Below, piece by piece: positions 12,362 through 22,312 of a DNA stretch of 64,000 nucleotides. Every line of letters starts with the position of its first letter. The first letter of the stretch is position 1. Source of the DNA: Leidyana gryllorum EB-2025a. Taxonomy: Eukaryota; Apicomplexa. The position numbers and the translations under genes were made by a program. Under the pieces are notes generated by a model. It searched no databases. It had not been told where the DNA came from and saw only the letters and a list, made by a program, of their open reading frames with translations. The stretch is taken from NCBI GenBank assembly GCA_048772705.1, contig JBLWGC010000047.1, positions 151,243 through 215,242 on the forward strand, written 5' to 3'.

Positions 12362-12382
12362 ATTGCCCAAATATTTTGTTGC

Positions 12383-12816
12383 TCATTCGGAAGAATTCAA
12401 AAAGATGATCAATCCGCAACTCATCACAAGCAGTACCACCAGTATCGCTATCAGCGTGGCCTTGATTCGCTCATCCCCTCGCCTCGATTCCATTAATTTG
12501 TCCCTCGTCTTCTGCAATGAGATTGGCTCCATTGACGACTCTTCGATCCCGGATGACTCCAGCTCCGAATGAACATTTGGTTTCCTCATGCGCATCCTTT
12601 TCAATGCCTTCTTCTCCAAGTGCCTCTGCTCCCTTTCCTGCTTTCTCAATGTCTCCTCCAGAGCGTGACGTTGCATCGGTGAGAGCCCCGGCAGCTGACT
12701 CAACACTTGACGGCCCACAATCGTCCCCTCCTGAAGCAAAATAGATTACCCACGCCAAAATCCACTCTTACCACATTGTACAGGCCAAGCACCGCCACCA
12801 GCAGCAATAGTCTCAT
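12383..12816 (-). CDS. Small protein with N-terminal signal and C-terminal membrane anchor
   Basis: Exons 12816-12772 and 12730-12383 (41-nt intron, phase 0); 130 residues. It opens with a hydrophobic leader (MRLLLLVAVLGLYNV) that looks like a signal peptide or anchor. A charged helical middle follows (LRKQEREQRHLEKKALKRMR), and a single membrane helix near the end (ATLIAILVVLLVMSCGLIIF) leaves a tail of five residues. It is probably an ER or endomembrane protein. I do not recognise the family. Coding ends 21 nt before the TMEM33-like start. Confidence 0.65.
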
Positions 12817-12844
12817 TCTCTCACACAAGGTGCAGAGTTCGATC

Positions 12845-13336
12845 TCAACGCCGCTTCACCACTTTCCCTTGCCGGTCCACCTTCAGGACCATATCCCGAT
12901 CGAGACATCCTCCAACATTAGCGAAGCCTAACATACCGCCAGGCTTATCAAAGATCCCGGACGTATTCAGACATCCACAACAGCCCTCGCTCTGCTTCTT
13001 GACAAAGATCCGCTTTTTCGACCGAAAGATCGGCACATGGACGAAATGGGGATAAGCACTCGGCTCCTGTAACGTCTGCATATCATTCACTATCATTCCT
13101 GGGGCCGTCAATGACTCATAGGGATTGTACGCAAGCTGTCCAGGGAAAGGTGGGACTGGCATGGCCATCTCCGCATTATTCTCTCCTCGTAATTGTCGGT
13201 AACTCGGCAACGGCAAAGGAACGGCGCCATTATGTGGGTACCCACCAAACGGCTGCTGTGATTGCTGATATACTGGGGGCGCTTGCAATGCTGTTGGGGC
13301 CACTTGACCTCCATACAACATTGATGACTGAAACAT
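12845..13336 (-). CDS. Unrecognised Pro/Tyr-rich protein with Cys motif
   Basis: Single exon, 163 residues from ATG 13336. The first 90 residues are Pro/Gln/Tyr-rich (VYQQSQQPFGGYP) and probably disordered. The second half has VHVPIFRSKKRIFVKKQ, a Cys cluster SEGCCGCLNTSG and a basic end (VDRQGKVVKRR). I know no family with this arrangement. It starts 11 nt after the upstream stop and ends 28 nt before the next start, inside the head-to-tail minus-strand run. Confidence 0.55.
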   Translation of the reverse strand: MFQSSMLYGGQVAPTALQAPPVYQQSQQPFGGYPHNGAVPLPLPSYRQLRGENNAEMAMPVPPFPGQLAYNPYESLTAPGMIVNDMQTLQEPSAYPHFVHVPIFRSKKRIFVKKQSEGCCGCLNTSGIFDKPGGMLGFANVGGCLDRDMVLKVDRQGKVVKRR

Positions 13337-13347
13337 CGCACCAAAAA

Positions 13348-14320
13348 TTACACCCCCAAGTCGTGTTCTGCCCGGGCAACTAGCCTCTTGTACCCATCGC
13401 TGGCCGCGTCATTGATAACGATCTTATCATGTAAACCCTCTGGAAGAAGTGAGGACAAGTGTAATCAGGTAAACATTGAGTCTGCTCAAACTCACGGCTT
13501 TGTGCAATGTCGTTCAACACCTTCAGAACTGAGCCCACTGTCGTTGTGCAGGAAATTCGAGGGGTGCGAATCTGAGGTAACTCACGAGTTTCGCCAAACG
13601 CCGTATCTATCGGGAGCGAATGATGCCGGTGAATCTGCAAGAATCCCTGTGGGGACTCTTCAAGGTTAGCATTCACGTATCCATCTTCCTTCTCGTACAC
13701 ATGTACCAACGGAATCGACTCAACTTCCTCCACGTCTTCGAAGGGCACCCGGATACTGTCTTGATTAGTGACCTCAGATTTGTATCCAGCCTGCTTGAAC
13801 TCTTTGATATCTAAGGCCTCAGCTAAAGCCTGTCAAGTCGTATTTAGAATGGGTATGTTGTTGGGAAGAGCCTACCTCCATGCGTTGGATAAGATGAGGC
13901 ACACTCAATGATGCTTGTTGTGACGTCAGAGCCACAGCTATACATTATCGATATACATCACCACGTAGAGCAGCCTTACGAGGTTCGTATCCCATGAGCT
14001 CTTGTGCACGGAGCTCCCTTTTGCTCACTTCCTTGTCCAGTTCTTCGAGCTCGCGATCCTCGTGGACAGATTCTAAAAGTCACATGTGTCTTCTACACAG
14101 TCGAGTATCTCACCTAGCAGCCCCAACGCCCCGAGATCATCACGACACTCTATGCCGTGGAGCCAGGGATGTTCAAGGGTTCGAACGATCAATGACTTGG
14201 GTTGAGGTGGAAACTCATGTAAGCGTGTACATAAGGCTGGTCCGAGACGAACTGTGCGTGTAGCTCAAATGCAACTCACTCGGTGTCAGGCTGAGGCTCA
14301 CGGCCAACCAGCTGGTCCAT
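13348..14320 (-). CDS. Unrecognised protein, seven exons
   Basis: Exons 14320-14302, 14251-14114, 14072-13980, 13937-13876, 13829-13586, 13537-13496, 13439-13348; introns 41-56 nt; 229 residues. Joins follow GTGAG/GTAAG donors and keep one frame. Readable parts: RTLEHPWLHGIECRDDLGAL, an acidic-basic helix (EDRELEELDKEVSKRELRAQ), VPHLIQRMEALAEALDIKEF, a Glu-rich loop and LGSVLKVLNDIAQS. Mostly helical and soluble; no known domain. The first exon is the least certain: ATG 14331 with a 28-nt intron is an alternative. Confidence 0.5.
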
Positions 14321-14386
14321 CCATAACACATCGCACTGTCTTTTGACACGTAGAAGACCGCGCACACACGGAGACACACAACTTCC

Positions 14387-15259
14387 TTAGCCACACCAAC
14401 ACGATCTTTTTCTCTTAGTCACTTCAACATGACGCTCCGAGAAGCCAGATCCATCATCATCCTCAGCTGTAGTGCTACCTGTTTCTCGCTTATCCATCTC
14501 TACTCATCAAACGTTGCTGAGCTCACTTGGTGCTTTGAATGTTCCGTCACCAGTCAGAATTCCTATGGGTTGGGCACGCGCAGGTCCCATGTCAGTGGAA
14601 GTTCTGAAGGTTCTGCCTCGATGCATCTTGGCGCCTACGATGTTATAGGCCGATGCCCGACCTCCTAGTTCCTTTCGTAATAGTTTTTCCGCAGCATTAG
14701 CCTCAAGTATATTCTTCCGATTCTCCAACTGACCGCGTGGGTGTAAACATCCTTACTTCGCCACCCACTCACCTCAACCACGGCATCATGCTGATATCGC
14801 ATCCTTTGACAAATTCTCAATAATTGCTCCATCTGCTTCAGATGAGCTGCTGATCCGTGCGCCGCCAAGAATTCTACTTGGCTGATCTCACGATCGGATA
14901 CATCATAGACACTACACACAGAGACTGACCTGATCGTGTCAGACTCATTCCTCATCGCCTTATAGGCATTACGCAATTCAATCTTCATTGAATCATCGGG
15001 CAGCCGTTTTTCGGCGTACCACAAAAATGGAGTCAGCGTCGATACTCTAGTGATGCAAGATCACCACTGCCAACGGGACATTTTCTCACTGGTGAAGTAA
15101 TTGAACGCCAGTCTCCACCCCCTCAAATACGGGTTTAGGCCACAAATACCTCCCCTCTTGTGTCAACGCGGCCCTCCAAGCTGTAACATAAACATCTGCA
15201 ATCTCCTCTGCAGGAGTGATGTCTGCATTCGAAGATCTCGCGTCCGAATTCTCTGGCAT
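14387..15259 (-). CDS. Unrecognised helical protein with Cys-basic tail
   Basis: Exons 15259-15090, 15046-14930, 14881-14773, 14728-14527, 14478-14387; introns 43-48 nt; 229 residues. The N-terminal region (ADVYVTAWRAALTQEGRYLW, then VSTLTPFLWYAEKRL) and the helical middle (HLKQMEQLLRICQRMRYQHD, NILEANAAEKLLRKEL) look like a folded soluble domain. The end is acidic, then basic with two Cys (KRKRSCWCG), a possible lipidation or membrane contact. I do not recognise it. Its ATG is 12 nt downstream of the previous gene's stop. Confidence 0.55.
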
Positions 15260-15271
15260 ATATCAAAAAAA

Positions 15272-18022
15272 TCATACATCATCTTCTACCGCCTCTCCTT
15301 CATCAGCACTAATGTCTTCAGATGACTCCCGTGATTCCAACTCCTCCTCCACCTCTTCCACGCCATCCTCTTCCACCGGACTTCTCGTGATCCTGATCTC
15401 ATAGAAGCTCTGTCCATCCAAAAATACTTCCTCATCGCCTTCGGCTTCCACTCCATCCTCCAACTCTATGCTGGGCGCAGCCGCGCCGCTCAGCAACAAA
15501 GCATCGTACTCCATATCCTGTTTGTCCTCCCAATATGCTCGACCCGCTCCACAATCTATCGACAATATATATGTGGCTAGCCAATCCCTTCTCACCTAAG
15601 ACAACTGTGCAAGTTGCTGTCGCTGACTCCTCCCCATCATAGGCTGTCACCAACAGCTCTCGCCGAGCTACTGGGGAAACAGCACAAGAGTGCGATACTT
15701 CAAATAGTAGAGATCTGGTATCAGCATCTTGGATGTGAATCTGGAGGGGATCACCATCCGGATCTGACGCTGTGAACAAATCATTGTTGAACTTCTTTGT
15801 GTCAACATCAATGTACACACGATCTCGGAATTCATCATACTTCATCACATTTATGCCCGGATCTGCAGTTTTGCAATGGATCGTGGGTTTGTGGTTCTCC
15901 AAACAATCTGCAGCAAGTCAGTCCCATTGCCAATCAATAGATGGAAGTCAACTCACTGATAGTCATGGGGCATGTGGTGAAAGTCACCCCATCCGGATTC
16001 CACCCTGCGGCCATAACATCCAAGGTCTTGGTGCCGGGTGTGTCGCACGTATATGAAAAGCTTAACGGGTCCACTACTTTGGTCTGGAAGACTAACCCAA
16101 CTGACCGAGTTGCTTCCACTGGCTCCACGGCAAAGAGCATGCCGAAGGGCTGGAGTGGAAGGGGTCTGTGAACAATCAGATCCATGGTCAACGGGAGGCA
16201 TCGGATCGACGTTGAGGGAATTGCCTTGATGATATCGGTGTAGTCACGCTTGGGTGACTCAGCTTGCGTGTCCTTGACTTCCTTCTCTTCTACTCCATCG
16301 GCTTTAGGCGTCGAAGACGTGGTGCTGCTGGTCGTGGTAGGCGTGGTAGTAGTTGTGGTTGTGGTTGTGGTCGAAGTCGTTGTTGTCGTGGGAGTTGTGA
16401 ACGTAGTTATACCGTTGCCAATGTCAACGATTGTGGGAATGGGAGTAGGTGGCACCAATGCTTGATACATACGTTGGATGTCTGTGCGGCTGAGCGCCGG
16501 GTTCGAAGCATCCTCCGTTGGATGAGCCAAGGGAGCCTTCTCAACGATCCATGCGTCAGGGTTCACGTGGGCGGGTGGCAACTCCAGAAACGCACTGTCC
16601 TTCCTTATGGCTGGGTAAGGCGTCTCGACGAAGGACCCCTTATTGTCGACTAGTTGGGGTCTATATTTGAAGGGCCTTTCGGGTCCTTGGGCATCCGCCC
16701 ACCATTTCTGGAAGGTCATGTCGCTCAGAGTGGCCTGCTCAGGCTGCAAAGTCTTCATTCGATCCATGTACATTTGGACCAACTGTTTCAACTCTGGGGG
16801 TTCAGCTTCCCCAAAGTTCAACGCCAACCGACTGGCAACTCTGGCTGCTTCGTCGTAAAGTCCGTCCTCTTCAAACCTCCGACCAGGTAACGAAGGATGA
16901 ATGACGCCTTGCTCAACATCATGAGCCCCCTCGCCACGGATCCGATTCAACCTTGGTTCGAAGTAATCAACCATTTCAGCCTCCCCGTTAGCCACTGGTA
17001 GACCATATGGTGCGCTGGCGGTGGGCCATTGAGCGTTAATCCCAATTCTGGGCTGGCCCACCAGAATCTGAGCTTGATCAACGGTGCTTGCAGCGGTAGA
17101 AACGGGAATCTGACCGATTGGGACATGAACCCCAGAATATGCGTTGACCCTATTGAGTGTAGGGGTGGGTGCGATGCAACCTGGGTGATTCATCTATGTA
17201 GGGAGTTCGATTTGGACGGACTCACTGATCGAAGTCTTGCACAGACTGGTTCCTTTGCTCAGCAACCCTCCCGAGGTGTCAGTGACAAATACCTTGAACT
17301 TCAAATTAAAGACACCGGGAGCATCACACGAGAACTGAAAGGTACCTGGAACCTGTGTGCGGAGCGTGTTGGATGAGTATGCAGCATTGTTCATTCACCT
17401 TCGATAGCGTTTGCAATTCCTTGACATGTATCAGTGCTGAGTCTGGATTCAATCCTTGAGGCAGGGTGACGTTAAAGATGTCGTTACTAAACCCATGGGC
17501 GTTGATGTTCAAAACCTCTCCGATGAACATATCGCGTTGGAAAGCCCGGCATGCCACGATGGGCTGTGCTGGGAATAGTGAAGCAGGTAAGACGTGCGCC
17601 GCTGCATTCAGGAATTTTCCTTCCGCAGATCGGCTCTCAGGTGCTGCCGCAACTGGCAAAGTGAGTTTGGGACCAGCATGGATCTGTTCAGATCGGTGTT
17701 GTGCGTGTGCTTGCACGTGTTCCACAGAGTGAATATTTGCGTCAAAGCCTGGTGGTAAGGTTCTTGGGTTGCAGGTCTTGATTGAGAGCAATTGGATGCC
17801 ATTCAAGAAGTTGGGCCGAGACAATCCGGTCAGGGCGCCAGCAAACGGAGCAGAGCACTGTTCGTCTCTGCTACAATCACTATCAGCGAAGCACATCCGT
17901 CCTAGAATGCTTTGAAATGGACCCTTGGCATCTTCGTTCGCACGCACAAAGAGCTGCAAGAGCCCAGATAGCCATAATGCAGCCGCCAGCATGTGTCGCC
18001 CCGGGAGCGAACGTGTTTGCAA
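15272..18022 (-). CDS. Large secreted protein, unrecognised
   Basis: Exons 18022-17399, 17352-17226, 17180-15957, 15907-15596, 15555-15272 (introns 40-49 nt); 856 residues. A signal peptide is visible (MLAAALWLSGLLQLFVRA within the first 30 residues). A Cys-rich EGF-like patch follows (CFADSDCSRDEQC). At least three Cys-containing beta-type modules each end near C..T/S-I-x-C (FSCDAPG...CKTSISC; YTCDTPG...CPMTINC; HCKTADPG...CTVVLDC). A Thr/Pro linker (TTTTTSTTTTTT type, around residue 510) separates modules and may be O-glycosylated. A DPDGDPLQI motif recalls cadherin-type calcium loops but is not proof. The C-terminus is strongly acidic; no membrane anchor. Its start codon faces that of the next gene across only 41 bp. 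Confidence 0.65.
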
Positions 18023-18063
18023 GAGACGCTAACAAACGCAATCAGACCTTACACCTACTTTGA

Positions 18064-20545
18064 ATGAGGCGCCGTATCACGTCGGCTCTATTAACGCTGG
18101 CACTATGTGGTTGTGTGACGAGTGCACGAAGATTGAGATCACATCGCGCTTGGTTGGCGAGGTACGGGCAGCCACTAACGCTGGAGCCAGCTGCGTTCTG
18201 CGATATGCGGGGTGTTACTATTGCTGTTCCCACCACAACCATTCATACGAGGGAGTCGCCTGCCTCGGTGGCTTGGGGAAGTTTGGCAGGGTCCCGCCAG
18301 GTTCAACTTGGGCCTCGAGGTCCCGAGTGCGCTGCTCGCCTCGAGCCGGGATTCTTCAGAAGGGAAGGGAATGACACGACCGTGGACGCATGGCTGGCCC
18401 GGGCAACTCATACGGGTTGTCAAGGGCACTCAGTTTATACCGCTGATTCTATTATCCATTCGAATAGATGGACAATCTCTTGGCCGGAGCGAAACAGCTC
18501 CACAGAGGGCGAACGAAGACCAAATCTCAATGTTCTCGTATCTTGCACATGCTCAGTTGAGACGGAGGAATGCAGTGCAAACGCTCGATGGGAGGATCCA
18601 ATTCTATCACCAGTTTTGGACGCGGACGGGTCCGAGAGTTTGATAGGGGGCTACAGTGTTAATTCGGCGGCTTTAGTGGGCCCTCATGCAGACGTCGACA
18701 TTTTGCCAGATCTTGAAAGGTAAGAGCTGCCATCGGAATCTTCATGATTGTTTGGCCAATAGTCGCTTCCATTTTGAAACCTACGGCCCACCTTCCGAGC
18801 ATTTATGGCCCTGGAAGTGTGACGCGTCAACGCCTGATGGACGGAGTCACCCTCTGTTGGTGGCGGGATGTCCTGTGTCGGACAAATTGGACTTTCAGGT
18901 GAGGGTATCTCCATATTGGGTTGTAAATGTTGGCTTGCAGACACATGCTGTGACTTTGCGAGGTCTATTTGGTCGCGAGCGGACGTTTTCGCAGTCGAAG
19001 GGCCATTTGGCCTTCAGTTTAAAGGCTGTGGGGTTCGAAGGAGCAGAATCTGCCTTGGTGATGGTGACGTGTGAGATGACGACTGCAGCATCTGCTCCCA
19101 AGTTGGAAGAGATCTGCCATGATCAGAAACTTCTTGTCCCATCACCCAGAGCAGTTGGGTTGGAGGGTGGCAATTCAAATCGTGCAAAAAATCCAGGTTC
19201 GTTGGTGGTCGGCGGACAAAGTGTGGAGTCAGTTGACTCTGCTGGCAGAGAGGGATCTGCTGAAGTTTTCAGACGATGGGAGAAGTCGTTGAAACGGGAG
19301 GGGAGAAAAGGTGCTCGACGGCGGAATGGTGGGGGCGTCGGCGATCCGGGCGCAGGTATGGAGGGAGGTGCCCCCCCGCGTAAGCTGTTGACCCAAAAGG
19401 AGGCTGAGGAGGAAGCAAGAAAGCGTTTCGATGCTATTTCGCACACAATCGACTTGCCCGATCTGACGGAGCATCTGGAGAGTATAGATTTCATGGACGA
19501 CGATTTGGATGACGAAACGATGATATTCTTCAATCCTGGAAGTGTCGAGAGCATGTTGCCGGAGCCGGTGGCACGTTACAAGCCTCCGGCTTTGCTTTCT
19601 GTGAAGAATGACTATGCTATTGACAATTTCGGGGTGACTTGGAATCGTGGTGTCAACAATCGTCAAACGGCTGTGAAGGTCGGGAACGATGCTGCTTGGG
19701 TTGGAGCGGATGTGGCTCTGCAACAGCGTCGGGCCACAGCGACAGTGGGATGGAAGGACTTCCACATGAATGCTCTCACAAGTTTGGAGCAGCAGGAGTT
19801 GGGTGTTGGGGTGAAGTACGGCAAGTATGGTGTGGCAGCAGTGCGGAACAACCAGGAAGATGCCACTTCGATAGAAGTGAACACACCGTATGTTGCGGTT
19901 GGTACTTTGGCGAACTTTTTGGATCGTAACTACGGACAGAAGATTCGCATAAAGGACTTTGAGATTGTTGGTCGTCACGATTTCAACGAGCACATCTACC
20001 AGGATCCTAACAAACTGGCATCAGAGTTTATGATCAGTTACAAAGATTATGGTGTTGCGGTGGGCAGCGATGTGGTTGATACTCGTTACGGTGTCAGCAT
20101 TGGTATCAAAGGGTATCAATTCAGTGTTCTTCGGGACTTTGATGAACGACAAACCGACTTTGTGGGAAATTTCGGAGACGGTTGGCAACTATATGTCAGC
20201 CAAGATGCTCCTGATCAATACTCCAAGTCGATGTTCGGTCGTGTCGGTTTCGGGAATTTGAAGAAAGCCTATGTGCTCGCTGGCGCTGGTGTGGGTGATG
20301 ACGGCATCCCAGAGTTCAATGCACGGTACCACGGGAAACGTGCTGCTATTGTCATGGATCTTGAAGGATCCGGTGTTGGTGATAGAACTTTGATCACCGG
20401 ATTCTCGTTCGGGAAGTTTACTTACGTTTGGAATAGCAAGTTGGCACTGGACAACTTGCGAGTACCCCTTATGGTCGGGGTTGAGCCGTTACAGGTCAAG
20501 AACCTTCTCACCCCTGGATCGCTCCCGACTCCACAGCACTTCTAA
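18064..20545 (+). CDS. Secreted protein with repeated amphipathic beta-strands
   Basis: Exons 18064-18719 and 18763-20545 (43-nt intron); 812 residues. Signal peptide ITSALLTLALCGCVTSA. The N-terminal 200 residues have scattered Cys pairs (CTCSVETEEC). A basic, Gly-rich stretch (RKGARRRNGGGVGDPGAG) and an acidic helix (LTEHLESIDFMDDDLDDE) precede the C-terminal third. From about residue 500 there are many short strands with alternating hydrophobic residues (KYGVAAVRNN, YGVAVGSDVV, YGVSIGIKGYQFSV, LITGFSFGKFTYVW). The pattern suggests a beta-barrel or beta-sheet stack. I know no family; localisation outside the cell or in a secretory compartment is inferred from the signal peptide. Confidence 0.65.
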
Positions 20546-20578
20546 ATCTGATCGCAATAGAAAAAAATTACCCCACTG

Positions 20579-22002
20579 ATGAACTCTTTGCACTCTTCTC
20601 CATCATTTTCCCAACTTAACCCCTCCAATCAATGCCAGGATCCACCTTCAACCTCTTATCAACCACAACTCCAGGATCCGTAAGTGGCAATCTAATAGCC
20701 ACCTCATAATAATTAAATCAACAGTCTAATTGAATGGGTCGGTACCGCTATAAGAAGTCAATGGTCCACTGGTGCCACACCGGGCGACCTCTACTCTGTA
20801 ATGGGTAACATCGAAAGATGCGTAGAAGAACACAGGCGCAACCCAGAGTCCAGTCACATATCCAGACACGCGCCCAAGAACACCAAGTTCTGGACTCCCC
20901 TTCCTATGCGGGAGGCCTTCATGAGAATGGATGCCAAATACAAGATAAGTCAACGACGCTGGATTCCGCCCAGCAACCACGAGATCCGCCAAACCCTAAA
21001 TCTGGCACAAGTTTTGGTCACCTGTAAGAATCTACGGCTGATCACATTCGATGGGGATGAAACCTTATATCCAAACGGTGCTAATTTTGAGGACCCCGAA
21101 TTGGCTAACCTTATCATCAAATTGTTGCGGAACGACGTCCACGTCGCTCTGGTCACTGCTGCGGGATACGGGCAAGACCCCGAGCATTACGAGGTGCGCC
21201 TCGGTATATTGCTAACCGCCCTCAAAGACGCCAATCTGGGACCCGAGAAATTGGGCCAATTCATGGTATTCGGAGGAGAGGCTAATTACTTGTTCAGGTG
21301 AGTGCTAGACTTCTGTCTGCCTTCGCTACTGATGTATTTCGCCAGACTTGGTGAAGATTGCGGTCTTCACTGTGTTCCATATGACGAATGGCAACGTCAC
21401 TCCCCCATCGTTCTCACCAAGGAGAAGGATCTGGAAGAAGCCACACGGCTGCTCAATACAGCCGAGGCGACTCTGCGAGATGCTGTAACAGAGCTTGGAC
21501 TGCGTGCGCGAGTTATCCGCAAGGAAAGGGCCGTAGGAATTGTCCCAGGCGGACTGCAAGGCGTCCTGAGGGTCCCAACTGGATCGGGCTCCAAGTCCAT
21601 CAGGTCAGAAATTCTTGAGGAAGCTGTGGCACGGGTTCGCGAAGCGGTCAATCGAATTGGTAAGTTCCATAGTTCACATGGCTTGGAGTACACTCAAAAT
21701 GACCATCATCAGATCCGAAGATCCCCTACTGCGCTTTCAATGGAGGCTCGGATGTCTGGGTCGATGTCGGGAATAAGGCAATGGCGTTGGAAGTATTACA
21801 AAGCATATTAAATATTCATCCTTCAGAGTGCTTGCATCTAGGTGACCAGTTCACACAATCAGGAAACGACATCACCGTGCGCCAAAAATCGCCATGTATC
21901 TGGGTGATTTCCCCAACTGAAACCAAAGCTGTTCTTCGACGCTTGATAAAAGGAGGTGATATGGAGCAGCAAGTAGATAGTGACGGAAACGAAAATTGGT
22001 GA
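20579..22002 (+). CDS. ISN1: IMP-specific 5'-nucleotidase 1
   Basis: Exons 20579-20679, 20725-21297, 21346-21659, 21713-22002 (introns 45, 48, 53 nt); 425 residues. HAD-type phosphatase that dephosphorylates IMP to inosine in purine salvage. The catalytic DxD loop is LITFDGDETLYPNG (about residue 140). GGEANYLF, RKERAVGIVPG, PYCAFNGGSDVWVDVGNKA and LHLGDQFTQSGNDITVR follow in family order and match the apicomplexan ISN1 layout closely. The start at 20579 is chosen because only this frame joins LIEWVG in phase; ATG 20632 (frame of MPGSTFN) does not. Starts 33 nt after the previous stop; the opposite-strand gene ends 5 nt beyond this stop. Confidence 0.93.
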
Positions 22003-22007
22003 AGGTG

Positions 22008-22294
22008 CTAAACAGATTGTGTTTGATCATCCAAGACGTGTAGTGCTTCTTGAAACGCAAGCTTGAGCTGCGTTATCTCGCTCTGGTATCTTTCTGCGAG
22101 ATGCTCCTGCTCCTTCAACCGCAACTGATTGCTCTGTTCAACATCGCAGTTCAGTCATCACTTCTTACCGATAAATCGGATTCCATTTGCTCAAACTTGG
22201 CGTCAATCATCTCCAAGATCTGTGATAGTGTCTTCGTGTGTCCATGTATCTCATTTGAGCACTCAATAAGTACTTCACGAGTCAGGTCAGCCAT
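22008..22294 (-). CDS. 83-residue coiled-coil protein
   Basis: Exons 22294-22169 and 22133-22008 (35-nt intron, phase 0). Starts MADLTREVLIECSNEIH. The rest is one amphipathic helix with heptad-like hydrophobics (LSQILEMIDAKFEQMESDL; LRLKEQEHLAERYQSEITQL). It may be a small subunit of a helical-bundle complex, but no family can be named. Its start codon is only 18 nt from the ATG of the divergent membrane-protein gene, and its stop is 5 nt from the ISN1 stop. Each exon is exactly 126 nt. Both exons are too short to stand out as simple open frames. Confidence 0.65.
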
Positions 22295-22312
22295 ATCGAT
22301 CGTGTGTGCTCG

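Noticed and set aside
14912-14929. 18-nt intron (GTCAGT...GTAG) in the 229-residue gene
   Set aside because: Too short to splice; a 48-nt intron with the same donor ending at 14882 keeps the frame and fits the genome's intron size.
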